Assembly: GCF_001715295.1 (NCBI RefSeq)
Contig: NZ_MDKB01000001.1
Span: forward strand, 1,429,292-1,493,291
DNA length: 64,000 bases
Direction: 5' to 3'
DNA from: Streptomyces griseus
GTDB lineage: Bacteria; Actinomycetota; Actinomycetes; Streptomycetales; Streptomycetaceae
The translations under genes and the position numbers were made by a program. The notes under the pieces were generated by a model. That model was not told the DNA's origin. It searched no databases and saw nothing but the letters and a program-made list of their open reading frames with translations. Position 1 is the stretch's first letter. Each line of letters starts with the position of its first letter. Positions 49,864 to 57,545 of the stretch are shown piece by piece.

Positions 49864-50688
49864 TCAGCTCACGGTCTCGGGGTCCGGGCCCGTGCGCATC
49901 CCCCGGTCCAGGCCGGCGACCGCGTCCATCTCCGCATCCGAGAGCTCGAAGTCGAAGACGTCGATGTTCTGCCGGATGCGGGCGGGCGTGACCGACTTGG
50001 GGATCACGACGTTGCCCAGCTGGAGATGCCAGCGCAGCACGACCTGAGCCGGCGACTTACCGTGGCGCCCGGCGATCGTGACCAGCACCTCGTCGTCGAG
50101 CAGCGCGCCCTGGGCGAGGGGGCTCCACGCCTCGGTGACGATGCCGTACCGGGCGTGCAGGGCACGCAGTTCGGCCTGCTGGAGGCCGGGGTGCAGCTCG
50201 ATCTGGTTGACGGCGGGGACGAGTGAGCTCCCCTCGGTCAGCCGGTGCAGGTGGGCCGGCTGGAAGTTGGAGACTCCGGCCGCCCGGATCCGGCCCTCGG
50301 CCGCCAGCTTCTCCAGGGCACGCCAGGTCTCGGGGTACAGGCCGCGGGCCGGCGAGGGCCAGTGGACGAGGTAGAGATCGACGTGGTCGAGGCCGAGCTT
50401 GCCGAGGCTCGTGTCGAACGCGGCGAGTGTGGCGTCGTAGCCCTGATCGCTGTTCCAGACCTTCGTGGTGACGAACAGGTCGTCCCGCGGCAGGCCGGAG
50501 TCCGCCAGCGCGCGGCCGACGCCGACCTCGTTGCCGTAGACGGCGGCGGTGTCGATGGAGCGGTAGCCGGCGTCGAGCGCCTCGGTCACCGCCGCGGTGG
50601 TCTCGTCGTCGGGGATCTGGAAGACACCGAAGCCGAGCTGGGGGATGGTGACACCGTTGTTGAGCGTGAGGGTGGGAACCGTGGGCAT
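49864..50688 (-). CDS. Aldo/keto reductase (2,5-diketo-gluconate reductase type)
   Basis: The 274-residue TIM-barrel enzyme has the catalytic set of the AKR5-like group: Asp and Tyr in GYRSIDTAAVYGNEVGVG, Lys in FVTTKVWNSDQGY and His in DLYLVHWPSPA, and the NADPH phosphate-binding segment VIPKSVTPARIRQN. Members reduce sugars, keto acids and small aldehydes. The ATG at 50688 is preceded by GGAAAGG. Its upstream 166 bp contain an AT-rich stretch (AACAATAATTGCATAC) that is the likely promoter. Confidence 0.92.
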   Translation of the reverse strand: MPTVPTLTLNNGVTIPQLGFGVFQIPDDETTAAVTEALDAGYRSIDTAAVYGNEVGVGRALADSGLPRDDLFVTTKVWNSDQGYDATLAAFDTSLGKLGLDHVDLYLVHWPSPARGLYPETWRALEKLAAEGRIRAAGVSNFQPAHLHRLTEGSSLVPAVNQIELHPGLQQAELRALHARYGIVTEAWSPLAQGALLDDEVLVTIAGRHGKSPAQVVLRWHLQLGNVVIPKSVTPARIRQNIDVFDFELSDAEMDAVAGLDRGMRTGPDPETVS

Positions 50689-50854
50689 GAGGAGCCTTTC
50701 CTGTGGCGCGGGGGCGTGGACACCGTGGCGGACCCGTCGGTGACCGCACCCCGCATGTATCTGCGTGCGACGCTTACCTGCGTGAACAATAATTGCATAC
50801 GCGGGATACTTTCGGGCTGGTGGCGCCCCTCACCTCCCCGGATCGGCGGGTTCC

Positions 50855-52018
50855 CTATGCGTCGGCGACGGAGTCGAAGGGCACCTGGCCCCGCCCGACG
50901 CCGCGCGCGTCCGCATCGACCGACCGCCGCAGCGCCTCGTGCAGCTTCGCCGGGGTCAGGACGCCGAGGAACCGTGCTCCGTCGAGTACCGCCACCCACC
51001 CGGCGTCGTGCTGCAGCATCTCGCTGAACGCCTGCTTCAGCGGCGAGCCGACAGGAACCCACGCGTCCATGCGCCGGGCCAGGTCGCCCACGGTGCCGTG
51101 CTCCCCGGCGATCCGCAACGCGTCCGCCGCGACCCAGCCGTGCAGCTCCCCCGCACCGTTCAGCACGACCGCCCACCGCGCACCCAGCGCGCCGAGTCTG
51201 GCGGCGGCCGTACCCGCCGGCTCGTCCAGCCGCGCGGTCGGGGGCTCCTCCAGGTCGTCGGGCTCGATCGCCGTGACCGACAGCCGTTTCAGGCCGCGGT
51301 CGGCCCCCACGAACCGTGCCACGTACGGGGTCGCGGGCGTCCCGAGCACCGCTCCCGGAGTGTCGTACTGCTCGACGCGCCCCTCGCCGTACACGGCGAT
51401 CCTGTCGCCCAGGCGCACCGCTTCCTCGAGGTCGTGCGTCACCAGCAGCACGGTCTTCCTGACCGCCGCCTGCAAGGTGAGGAACTCGTTCTGCAGCCGC
51501 TCGCGCACCAGGGGGTCCACCGCCCCGAACGGCTCGTCCATCAGCAGCACGGGTGGGTCGGCCGCCAGCGCGCGGGCCACCCCCACCCGCTGGCGCTGGC
51601 CGCCGGAGAGCTGGGCGGGATAGCGGGGGCCGTACGTCTTCGGGTCGAGCCCCACCAGGTCCAGCAGCTCGGCCGCCCGCGCCCGGGCCCGGGCGCGCTT
51701 CCAGCCGAGGAGGACGGGGACGGTCGCGGTGTTGTCCAGCACGGTCCGGTGGGGGAAGAGGCCGACCTGCTGGATCACGTAGCCCATCCTGCGGCGCAGC
51801 CCGACCGGGTCCATCCCGGAGACGTCCTCGCCGCCCACCAGGATCCGGCCCGACGTCGGTTCGATCAGCCGGTTGACCATCATCATCGTGGTCGTCTTCC
51901 CGCAGCCGGACGGCCCGACGAGAGTGACCAGCTCACCCTCTCCCACCTCGAAGGACAGCCCGTCCACCGCGGTCGTACCGTCCGGGAAGACCTTGCCGAC
52001 GTCCTCGAACCGGATCAT
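50855..52018 (-). CDS. Osmoprotectant ABC transporter ATPase with tandem CBS domains
   Basis: The 387-residue ATPase has Walker A GPSGCGKTTTMMMVNRL, the Q-loop YVIQQVGLFPHRTV, signature LSGGQRQR, Walker B VLLMDEPFGAVDPL and H-loop VTHDLEEA, in the OpuAA/ProV/OpuCA style. Residues about 265-380 form two CBS domains (WAVVLNGAGELHGWVAADAL; DAGWVAVLDGARFLGVLTPA), the ionic-strength or nucleotide sensor of these transporters. It is a lone gene 2.5 kb away from the matching permease and binding-protein genes and on the other strand. TACCGT ends 6 nt before the ATG with no ribosome binding site, so it is probably leaderless. It is divergent from a proline iminopeptidase gene. Confidence 0.9.
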   Translation of the reverse strand: MIRFEDVGKVFPDGTTAVDGLSFEVGEGELVTLVGPSGCGKTTTMMMVNRLIEPTSGRILVGGEDVSGMDPVGLRRRMGYVIQQVGLFPHRTVLDNTATVPVLLGWKRARARARAAELLDLVGLDPKTYGPRYPAQLSGGQRQRVGVARALAADPPVLLMDEPFGAVDPLVRERLQNEFLTLQAAVRKTVLLVTHDLEEAVRLGDRIAVYGEGRVEQYDTPGAVLGTPATPYVARFVGADRGLKRLSVTAIEPDDLEEPPTARLDEPAGTAAARLGALGARWAVVLNGAGELHGWVAADALRIAGEHGTVGDLARRMDAWVPVGSPLKQAFSEMLQHDAGWVAVLDGARFLGVLTPAKLHEALRRSVDADARGVGRGQVPFDSVADA

Positions 52019-52124
52019 GAGTGCACGGTAGGAGCCGCAGCGGCCGGGCGCACACGGGCCGGGGCCGCCCGGGTCACGGCCCGTGTGCTGAACTGTCCGG
52101 GAAGCACCGGACACAGGAGCACCT

Positions 52125-53414
52125 TTGAACAGCTATCGCCACCCCGGCCTCGTCCTCACCGACCACCGGTTCACGGTCCCTCTCGACCGCGCCGACCCGG
52201 GCGGGGAGACGATCGAGATCTACGGCCGGGAGGTCGTCGCGAGCGCGAAGGCGGACGAGGACCTGCCGTGGCTCCTCTACCTGGAAGGCGGCCCCGGCTT
52301 CGGCGCCCGCCGCTTCATCGGCACGGAGGCCTGGCTGGGACGCGCGGTGCGCGAGTTCCGGGTCCTGCTCCTGGACCAGCGCGGCACCGGCCTGTCCACC
52401 CCGGCCAACCGGCAGACCCTGCCCCTGCGCGGCGGACCCCGCGAACAGGCCGACTACCTCGCCCACTTCCGCTCCGACAGTATCGTCCGTGACTGCGAGC
52501 TGATCCGGCCGCGGCTCACCGGCGGCAAGCCCTGGACCGTCCTCGGGCAGTCCTTCGGCGGGTTCTGCGCGGTGCGGTACCTGTCCGCCGCTCCCGAAGG
52601 CCTGGAGAGGGTACTGATCACCGGCGGACTGCCGTCCCTGGACGCCCACGCGGACGACGTCTACCGGGCCGCGTATCCGCGGATCGAGCGCAAGGTCGCC
52701 GCGCACTACGCCCGCTACCCGCAGGACGTCGCCCGGGCCCGGGCGATCGCCGCGTACCTCGCCGAGCACCGGCCCGACTGCGGCGGCCACCGCCTGACGC
52801 CCGAAGGTTTCCAGTCGCTCGGCATCCTGCTGGGCGGAGGCAACGGCAGCCACCAGTTGCATCACCTCCTGGAGAACGCCTTCGTCACGGGCCCGAACGG
52901 CGCCGAGCTCTCCGACACCTTCCAGGAGGCCATGCGCGCGGCCACCTCCTTCGCCGGTCACCCGCTGTACGCCCTCATGCACGAGGCGATCTACGGTCAG
53001 GGGGATCGGCCCACGGGCTGGTCCGCCGAGCGGGTGCGCGCCGAGTTCCCGCAGTTCGGTGCAGGTGCGGGCGAGGGACCCGTGATGTTCACCGGCGAGA
53101 GCATCCATCCCTGGCACTTCGAGGTCCACCCCGCGCTGCGTCCGCTGCGCGAGACCGCGGAACTCCTCGCCCGGACCGACTGGCCCGCCCTCTACGACCC
53201 GCAGCGGCTCGCGGCCAACGAGGTGCCCGTGGCGGCGGCCGTGTACCACGACGACATGTACGTCGACACCGCTCATTCGCTGCGCACGGCCGCCTCGATC
53301 CGCGGGCTGCGTACCTGGGTCACGAGTGAGTTCGAGCACGACGGCCTGCGAGCGGGCGGGCCCCGCGTTCTGGACCGGCTGCTCGCCCTCGTCCGCGGCG
53401 AGTGCGACCGCTGA
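52125..53414 (+). CDS. Proline iminopeptidase-like alpha/beta hydrolase (S33)
   Basis: The 429-residue enzyme shows the S33 pattern: oxyanion region LYLEGGPGFGARR, DQRGTGLS, nucleophile GQSFGGFCAVRYL, and a C-terminal SEFEHDGLRAGG with the likely catalytic histidine. No signal peptide is present. Such enzymes cleave N-terminal proline or act as esterases. It begins with TTG at 52125, supported by AGGAG at 52114-52118 and by similarity from the first residues; no in-frame ATG fits. Its stop codon directly abuts repeat copy 5 (they share one base). Confidence 0.88.
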   Translation: MNSYRHPGLVLTDHRFTVPLDRADPGGETIEIYGREVVASAKADEDLPWLLYLEGGPGFGARRFIGTEAWLGRAVREFRVLLLDQRGTGLSTPANRQTLPLRGGPREQADYLAHFRSDSIVRDCELIRPRLTGGKPWTVLGQSFGGFCAVRYLSAAPEGLERVLITGGLPSLDAHADDVYRAAYPRIERKVAAHYARYPQDVARARAIAAYLAEHRPDCGGHRLTPEGFQSLGILLGGGNGSHQLHHLLENAFVTGPNGAELSDTFQEAMRAATSFAGHPLYALMHEAIYGQGDRPTGWSAERVRAEFPQFGAGAGEGPVMFTGESIHPWHFEVHPALRPLRETAELLARTDWPALYDPQRLAANEVPVAAAVYHDDMYVDTAHSLRTAASIRGLRTWVTSEFEHDGLRAGGPRVLDRLLALVRGECDR

Positions 53415-53573
53415 GGGCTGTCCCGCGGCTTCCGGTGGACGGGCGCACGGTCGTACACGGTGCGTCGCACGGTGGAGTGCCGCTCGGGTGATGCCTCTAC
53501 GGGGGCGGATCGGCAGCGTGGCGAGGCGCCTGAGCCGTCGTCGCGCGCCCGCCGGGAGGCGAGGCGCAGCCCT
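53414..53573 (+). repeat. Dispersed ~160-bp element, copy 5
   Basis: It begins AGGGCTGTCCCGC at the last base of the hydrolase stop codon and ends GAGGCGCAGCCCT. It is the most diverged copy: the centre is altered, but CGTCGTCGCGCGCCCGCCGG is kept. It is the only copy between convergent genes. Confidence 0.8.
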
Positions 53574-53625
53574 CGGGCGGGCCGGACGCCCTGCTCACGA
53601 ACGTCACCGGCCGCAGGGCCGACCT

Positions 53626-53672
53626 CCCGTCCGGACCGGGGCGGGCCACGAGGGCGGGCCGGTCCGGACGGG
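53626..53672 (-). terminator. Terminator of the rhodanese gene
   Basis: A perfect 14-bp inverted repeat, CCCGTCCGGACCGG (53626-53639) with 53659-53672, downstream of the minus-strand rhodanese gene. Confidence 0.75.
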
Positions 53673-53698
53673 GGTCCCGGGCGGGGTCGCGGCGCGGG

Positions 53699-54271
53699 TC
53701 AGCGCTGCAGGGCGGTCAGGGTGGCGGCCAGGTCGGCGCCGCCGCGCGGCGCACGGTTGTAGGGAAGCCTGGACAGCGCGGCGGCCATGCCGCAGGTGTT
53801 GCTCACCGCGGAGTAGACGAGGCCGGCGCCGATGCCCGCCGACAGCCAGCGGGCCGCCGGGAAGCGGGTGCCCGCCAAGAGGCCGGCGACCACGAGCGAA
53901 CCGGCGGCGAGCCGCACCTGGCGCTCCATCGCCCAGGTCGCCGAGCCCCCCTCCGGCCGGTCCAGGCCGTGTCCGTCGTTCTCCCACGCGGACGTCCCGC
54001 CGGACAGGGTCGCCGCCTGGATGTCGGCGTCGGCCAGGATCTCGCAGGCCCGGGTGGAGCGGACACCGGAGGCGCACACCACCAGCAGCGAGCCGCGGGC
54101 CGAGGCGGACTTCAGCGCCGGCACGGCCTCGGGGAGGCGGTCGAGCGGGATGTTCAGAGCGCCGGGCACGTGGCCCGAGGCGAATTCGCCGGGGGCGCGG
54201 ACGTCGATGACGGTGAACTCCGTCAGACGGGCTGCGGCCTGGGCGGGGGAGAGGGAAGCGGGGCTGGGCAC
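53699..54271 (-). CDS. Rhodanese-domain membrane protein (rhodanese plus DUF2892)
   Basis: The 190-residue protein has an N-terminal rhodanese domain (about residues 8-105) with EFTVIDVRAPGEFASGHVPG and the active-site loop VVCASGVRS, whose cysteine carries persulfide sulfur. The C-terminal part (RQVRLAAGSLVVAGLL and following) contains two hydrophobic segments of DUF2892 type that anchor it to the membrane. AAAGGAA precedes the GTG at 54271. A perfect CsoR/CstR-type operator, ATACCC-GGAG-GGGTAT, lies about 80 nt upstream and overlaps a possible -10 box, so induction by sulfide or persulfide is likely. Confidence 0.9.
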   Translation of the reverse strand: MPSPASLSPAQAAARLTEFTVIDVRAPGEFASGHVPGALNIPLDRLPEAVPALKSASARGSLLVVCASGVRSTRACEILADADIQAATLSGGTSAWENDGHGLDRPEGGSATWAMERQVRLAAGSLVVAGLLAGTRFPAARWLSAGIGAGLVYSAVSNTCGMAAALSRLPYNRAPRGGADLAATLTALQR

Positions 54272-54352
54272 GAGTGGAATTCCTTTCGTTCGCAGGAGCG
54301 GAGCCGGGCGGGTGCGGGTGGGGACCGGGTCCCGCCTGCTCCGGCCACCACG

Positions 54353-54368
54353 ATACCCGGAGGGGTAT
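54353..54368 (-). promoter_or_regulatory. CsoR/CstR-type operator upstream of the rhodanese gene
   Basis: Perfect dyad ATACCC-GGAG-GGGTAT. This is the G-tract/TA form bound by tetrameric CsoR-family repressors (copper sensor CsoR, persulfide sensor CstR). No CsoR-family gene is inside the window. Confidence 0.7.
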
Positions 54369-54487
54369 GGGTGCTCGCCGTGCGAGGATCCGGCCGGTCC
54401 GTTCCCGCCCGATGTCCTCCTGCCCCTGCCCGGATCCGCTTCCGGAATGCGCCGTCCGTCACGCGTGCCGTGGATAGCCTGGCCGGT

Positions 54488-55219
54488 ATGACGGAGCAGC
54501 TGGAACCCATGCCCTCGGACTGGCGGCGCGCGCTGGCGGTCGTCGCGCACCCGGACGACCTCGAGTACGGCTGCGCCGCGGCCGTCGCCGGCTGGACGGA
54601 CGAGGGACGCGAGGTCGCCTATCTGCTGGCCAGCCGCGGTGAAGCCGGTATCGACACGATCCCTCCGCACGAGTGCGCCCCCCTGCGGGAGCGGGAGCAG
54701 CGAGAGAGTGCGGCGGTCGTCGGCGTCCGCGCAGTGGAGTTCCTGGACCACCGGGACGGAGTGATCGAGTACGGCCCGGCGCTCCGCCGCGACATCGCGT
54801 CCGCCGTCCGCCGTTACCGGCCCGAACTGCTCATCACCCTCAATCACCGGGACACCTGGGGCGGGAGGACGTGGAACACTCCCGACCACCGTGCCGTCGG
54901 CCGGGCGGCCCTGGACGCGGCGGGCGACGCCGGTAACCGCTGGATCTTCCCGGAGCTGGCCGAGCAGGGGCTGCGACCGTGGGACGGGGTGCGGTGGGTG
55001 GCGGTGGCCGGCACCGACCGGCCCACCCACGCGGTCGACGCGGCCCCGGGGTTCGAACGGGCCGTCCGGTCGCTGCTGGCCCACCGCACCTACATCGAGG
55101 TCCTCACGGACGAAGACCCGGAAACGTACTGCCGCACCTTCCTGACCGGTACGACCGGTGCTCTCTCCGAACGGTTCGGCGGCCGCCCGGCCGTCGCCTT
55201 CGAGGTCTTCGCCCGCTGA
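54488..55219 (+). CDS. PIG-L family deacetylase
   Basis: The 243-residue enzyme shows the zinc motif AVVAHPDDLEYGCAAAV (His-Pro-Asp-Asp) near the N-terminus and the third zinc ligand in NTPDHRAVGRAAL. PIG-L/LmbE deacetylases act on GlcNAc-inositol (MshB), mycothiol conjugates (Mca) or sugar moieties of natural products. The sequence does not identify which. TAGCCT at 54475-54480 ends 7 nt before the ATG and there is no ribosome binding site, so the mRNA is probably leaderless. It is divergent from the rhodanese gene. Confidence 0.9.
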   Translation: MTEQLEPMPSDWRRALAVVAHPDDLEYGCAAAVAGWTDEGREVAYLLASRGEAGIDTIPPHECAPLREREQRESAAVVGVRAVEFLDHRDGVIEYGPALRRDIASAVRRYRPELLITLNHRDTWGGRTWNTPDHRAVGRAALDAAGDAGNRWIFPELAEQGLRPWDGVRWVAVAGTDRPTHAVDAAPGFERAVRSLLAHRTYIEVLTDEDPETYCRTFLTGTTGALSERFGGRPAVAFEVFAR

Positions 55220-55557
55220 GGCGCACCCTGTGCCGGCTGTGCGGCGGCCGGTGATCCCCCGGCTCACGCTGACGGCGAGCAGGCCGCCTGCACCGGTGGA
55301 AGCGCGTACGACCTGTCCCGCCGGGCCGCCCGCGCCGGGAAGCCGGAGCGCCCGGGCGGCGAGGAGGCGGCCACACGCGTGGAGAGGGCCGGCCCGCGAC
55401 GGGGCCGCCGGCTCGTGCACCGGGCGCCAGGCCGGTGAGGAGGCGCGAGGGGCGACGCGAGTCCGGGACGGCCGCGGCTCGGAGCGGCCGCGTGCTGCAC
55501 ACCCACCGTCCAGCCGGGGCGGGCCGCCCTGGGTACGGTGACCGTGACCGTGACTTC

Positions 55558-55714
55558 GGGATCGTCCCGCGATTCCCGGTGGATCGGCGCGGCGTGGGAT
55601 GCGGGGCATCGCACGGCGGGGTGGCCGCATACGGGATGTACGGGGACGTTCCGACGGCGTGGCGAGGTGCCGTAGCTGTCGTCGCGCGCCCGCCGTGAAG
55701 TGCGGGACAGCCCT
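55558..55714 (+). repeat. Dispersed ~160-bp element, copy 6
   Basis: It begins GGGATCGTCCCGCG and ends GTGCGGGACAGCCCT, and is close to copy 1 over the second half, with the identical block GAGGTGCCGTAGCTGTCGTC. It lies 125 bp upstream of the -35 box of the XRE regulator. Confidence 0.9.
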
Positions 55715-55838
55715 TGGCGGGTCGCGGCCCCGGGGACATGCCCGGCCGAGGTGTCGCCTCCGGTTCCGCCGCGCTCCGGGACCGCCCAGGACCCCCGCCG
55801 GGCCGGCGTGCACTCCGTGACGCCGGTTCCGTTCCGGA

Positions 55839-55867
55839 TTGACAAAAGGGTTTGCCGATTCTGCAAT
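55839..55867 (+). promoter_or_regulatory. Consensus promoter of the XRE-cupin gene, leaderless
   Basis: TTGACA (55839-55844), 17-bp spacer, TGCAAT (55862-55867), then 7 nt to the ATG at 55875. The -35 box is a perfect match to the vegetative sigma consensus, rare in this GC-rich window. Confidence 0.8.
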
Positions 55868-55874
55868 GGACCGC

Positions 55875-56474
55875 ATGAAGGAACGGACCCAGGACGAACC
55901 GGAACTCGACGCCGTACTCTCCGGAGTCGGCCCCAGGCTGCGCCGGCTGCGCAGGGACCGGGGGGTGACGCTCGCGGCTCTCTCCGAGGCGACCGGCATC
56001 TCCGTCTCCACGCTGTCCCGCCTGGAGTCGGGCGGCCGGCGCCCCAGCCTCGAACTGCTGCTGCCCATCGCCCGGGCCCATGAGGTACCGCTCGACGATC
56101 TGGTCGGGGCGCCGCCCGTCGGTGACCCCCGGGTCAGGGCGAAGCCGATCGTCCACGGGAGGAAGACCTCCCTCCCGCTCACCGGCCGGCCGGGCGGCCT
56201 GCAGGCGTACAAGGTCGTGCAGGAGGCGCCCTGCGAGGAGGTGCCCGAGCAGCGCACCCACGAGGGGTACGAGTGGCTGTACGTCCTCTCCGGGAAGCTA
56301 CGGCTCCTGCTGGCCGACCACGACCTCGTCCTGGTGCCCGGTGAGGCGGCCGAGTTCGACACCCGGCTGCCTCACTGGTTCGGGCCGGCGGGCGACGATC
56401 CGGTGGAATTCCTCAGCCTGTTCGGGCCGCAGGGCGAACGGATGCACGTCAGGGCGAAGCCGAAACGGGGGTGA
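55875..56474 (+). CDS. XRE-family regulator with C-terminal cupin
   Basis: The 199-residue protein has an N-terminal helix-turn-helix (LRRLRRDRGVTLAALSEATG, ISVSTLSRLESGGRRPSLEL) and a C-terminal cupin barrel (about residues 120-190: HEGYEWLYVLSGKLRLLLAD, FDTRLPHWFG) that probably senses a small ligand. A vegetative promoter ends 7 nt before ATG 55875; ATG 55866 lies inside the -10 box and cannot be transcribed from this promoter. It is followed by an oxidoreductase/acyl-CoA dehydrogenase operon on the same strand, its likely target. Confidence 0.9.
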   Translation: MKERTQDEPELDAVLSGVGPRLRRLRRDRGVTLAALSEATGISVSTLSRLESGGRRPSLELLLPIARAHEVPLDDLVGAPPVGDPRVRAKPIVHGRKTSLPLTGRPGGLQAYKVVQEAPCEEVPEQRTHEGYEWLYVLSGKLRLLLADHDLVLVPGEAAEFDTRLPHWFGPAGDDPVEFLSLFGPQGERMHVRAKPKRG

Positions 56475-56576
56475 AGGGGCTCGGTCCGCCCGCCCCGAAG
56501 TGTTCCCAGCGAGGCAAGCGACCGCTTAGTATGCGCCGGAGCAGTGGTAACGCCGACAGTGTTGTGGAGGCCCCTC

Positions 56577-57545
56577 ATGCAGGCATGGCGAGTGCACCGG
56601 AACGGCGAGCCGGGCGAGGTGATGGAGCTCGAAGAGGTGGACCGGCCGGTCCCCGGCGACGGACAGGTACTGCTGAAGGTCCGCGCGGCGAACATCAACT
56701 TCCCCGACGCCCTGCTCTGCCGCGGCCAGTACCAGGTGAGGCCCCCGCTGCCCTTCACCCCCGGCGTGGAGATCTGCGGCGAGACGGAGGACGGCCGCCG
56801 GGTGCTCGCCAACCCCGCCCTGCCGGACGGCGGCTTCGCCGACTACGTGGTCGCCGACGAAGCTTCCCTGCTCCCCGCCCCCGACACCCTCGACGACGCC
56901 GAGGCGGCGGCCCTGCACATCGGCTACCAGACCGGCTGGTTCGGGCTCCATCGCCGCGCACGGCTGCGGGCGGGCGAGACGCTGCTCGTGCACGCCGCGG
57001 CGGGGGGTGTCGGCAGCGCGGCCGTCCAGCTCGGGAAGGCGGCGGGCGCCACCGTCATCGGGGTGACCGGCGGACCCGAGAAGGCCGCGACCGCCCGCGA
57101 ACTGGGCTGCGACCTGGTCATCGACCGGCGGAGCGAGGACATCGTGGCAGCGGTCAAGGAGGCCACCGCAGGACGCGGCGCCGACGTCGTGTACGACCCC
57201 GTGGGCGGTGACGCCTACGCCAAGTCCGTGAAGTGCATCGCCTTCGAGGGCCGCGTGGTCGTCGTGGGGTTCGCGAGCGGCACCGTCCCCGCGCCGGGCC
57301 TCAACCACGCCCTGGTGAAGAACTACTCGATCGCCGGACTCCACTGGGGCCTGTACACGACCAAGGACCCGGCCGCCGTACGCGCCTGCCATGACGAGCT
57401 GACCGCACTCGCCGACCAGGGGGTCGTCAGGCCCCTGGTCAGCGAGCGCGTCCCGATGGCCGGTGCCGCGCGCGCCGTCCAGCGCGTCGCCGACGGCACC
57501 AGTACCGGCCGCATCGTCGTCCTCCCGGCGGGGGGCACCCGATGA
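56577..57545 (+). CDS. NADPH:quinone oxidoreductase-like medium-chain dehydrogenase
   Basis: The 322-residue enzyme is a zinc-free MDR protein: no catalytic zinc cysteines, NADPH-binding VHAAAGGVGSAAVQLGKAAG and a basic residue region after it, and the family ending GRIVVLPAGG. FTPGVEICGE and NINFPDALLCRGQYQ are typical of the quinone oxidoreductase/enoyl reductase branch. GTGGAGG ends 6 nt before ATG 56577. It overlaps the first acyl-CoA dehydrogenase by ATGA, so the three enzymes form an operon and may reduce and oxidise related acyl-CoA substrates. Confidence 0.92.
   Translation: MQAWRVHRNGEPGEVMELEEVDRPVPGDGQVLLKVRAANINFPDALLCRGQYQVRPPLPFTPGVEICGETEDGRRVLANPALPDGGFADYVVADEASLLPAPDTLDDAEAAALHIGYQTGWFGLHRRARLRAGETLLVHAAAGGVGSAAVQLGKAAGATVIGVTGGPEKAATARELGCDLVIDRRSEDIVAAVKEATAGRGADVVYDPVGGDAYAKSVKCIAFEGRVVVVGFASGTVPAPGLNHALVKNYSIAGLHWGLYTTKDPAAVRACHDELTALADQGVVRPLVSERVPMAGAARAVQRVADGTSTGRIVVLPAGGTR

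Larger units (their letters stand above)
55220..55874. other. Non-coding region upstream of the XRE-cupin regulator
   Basis: About 650 bp holding repeat copy 6 (55558-55714) and the regulator promoter (55839-55867). The first 330 bp show no gene or structure that I can support. Confidence 0.55.

Noticed and set aside
53699..56362. An 887-codon minus-strand frame
   Set aside because: Only its last 190 codons (rhodanese, from 54271) are real; the rest crosses repeat copy 6 and lies antisense to PIG-L and XRE genes.
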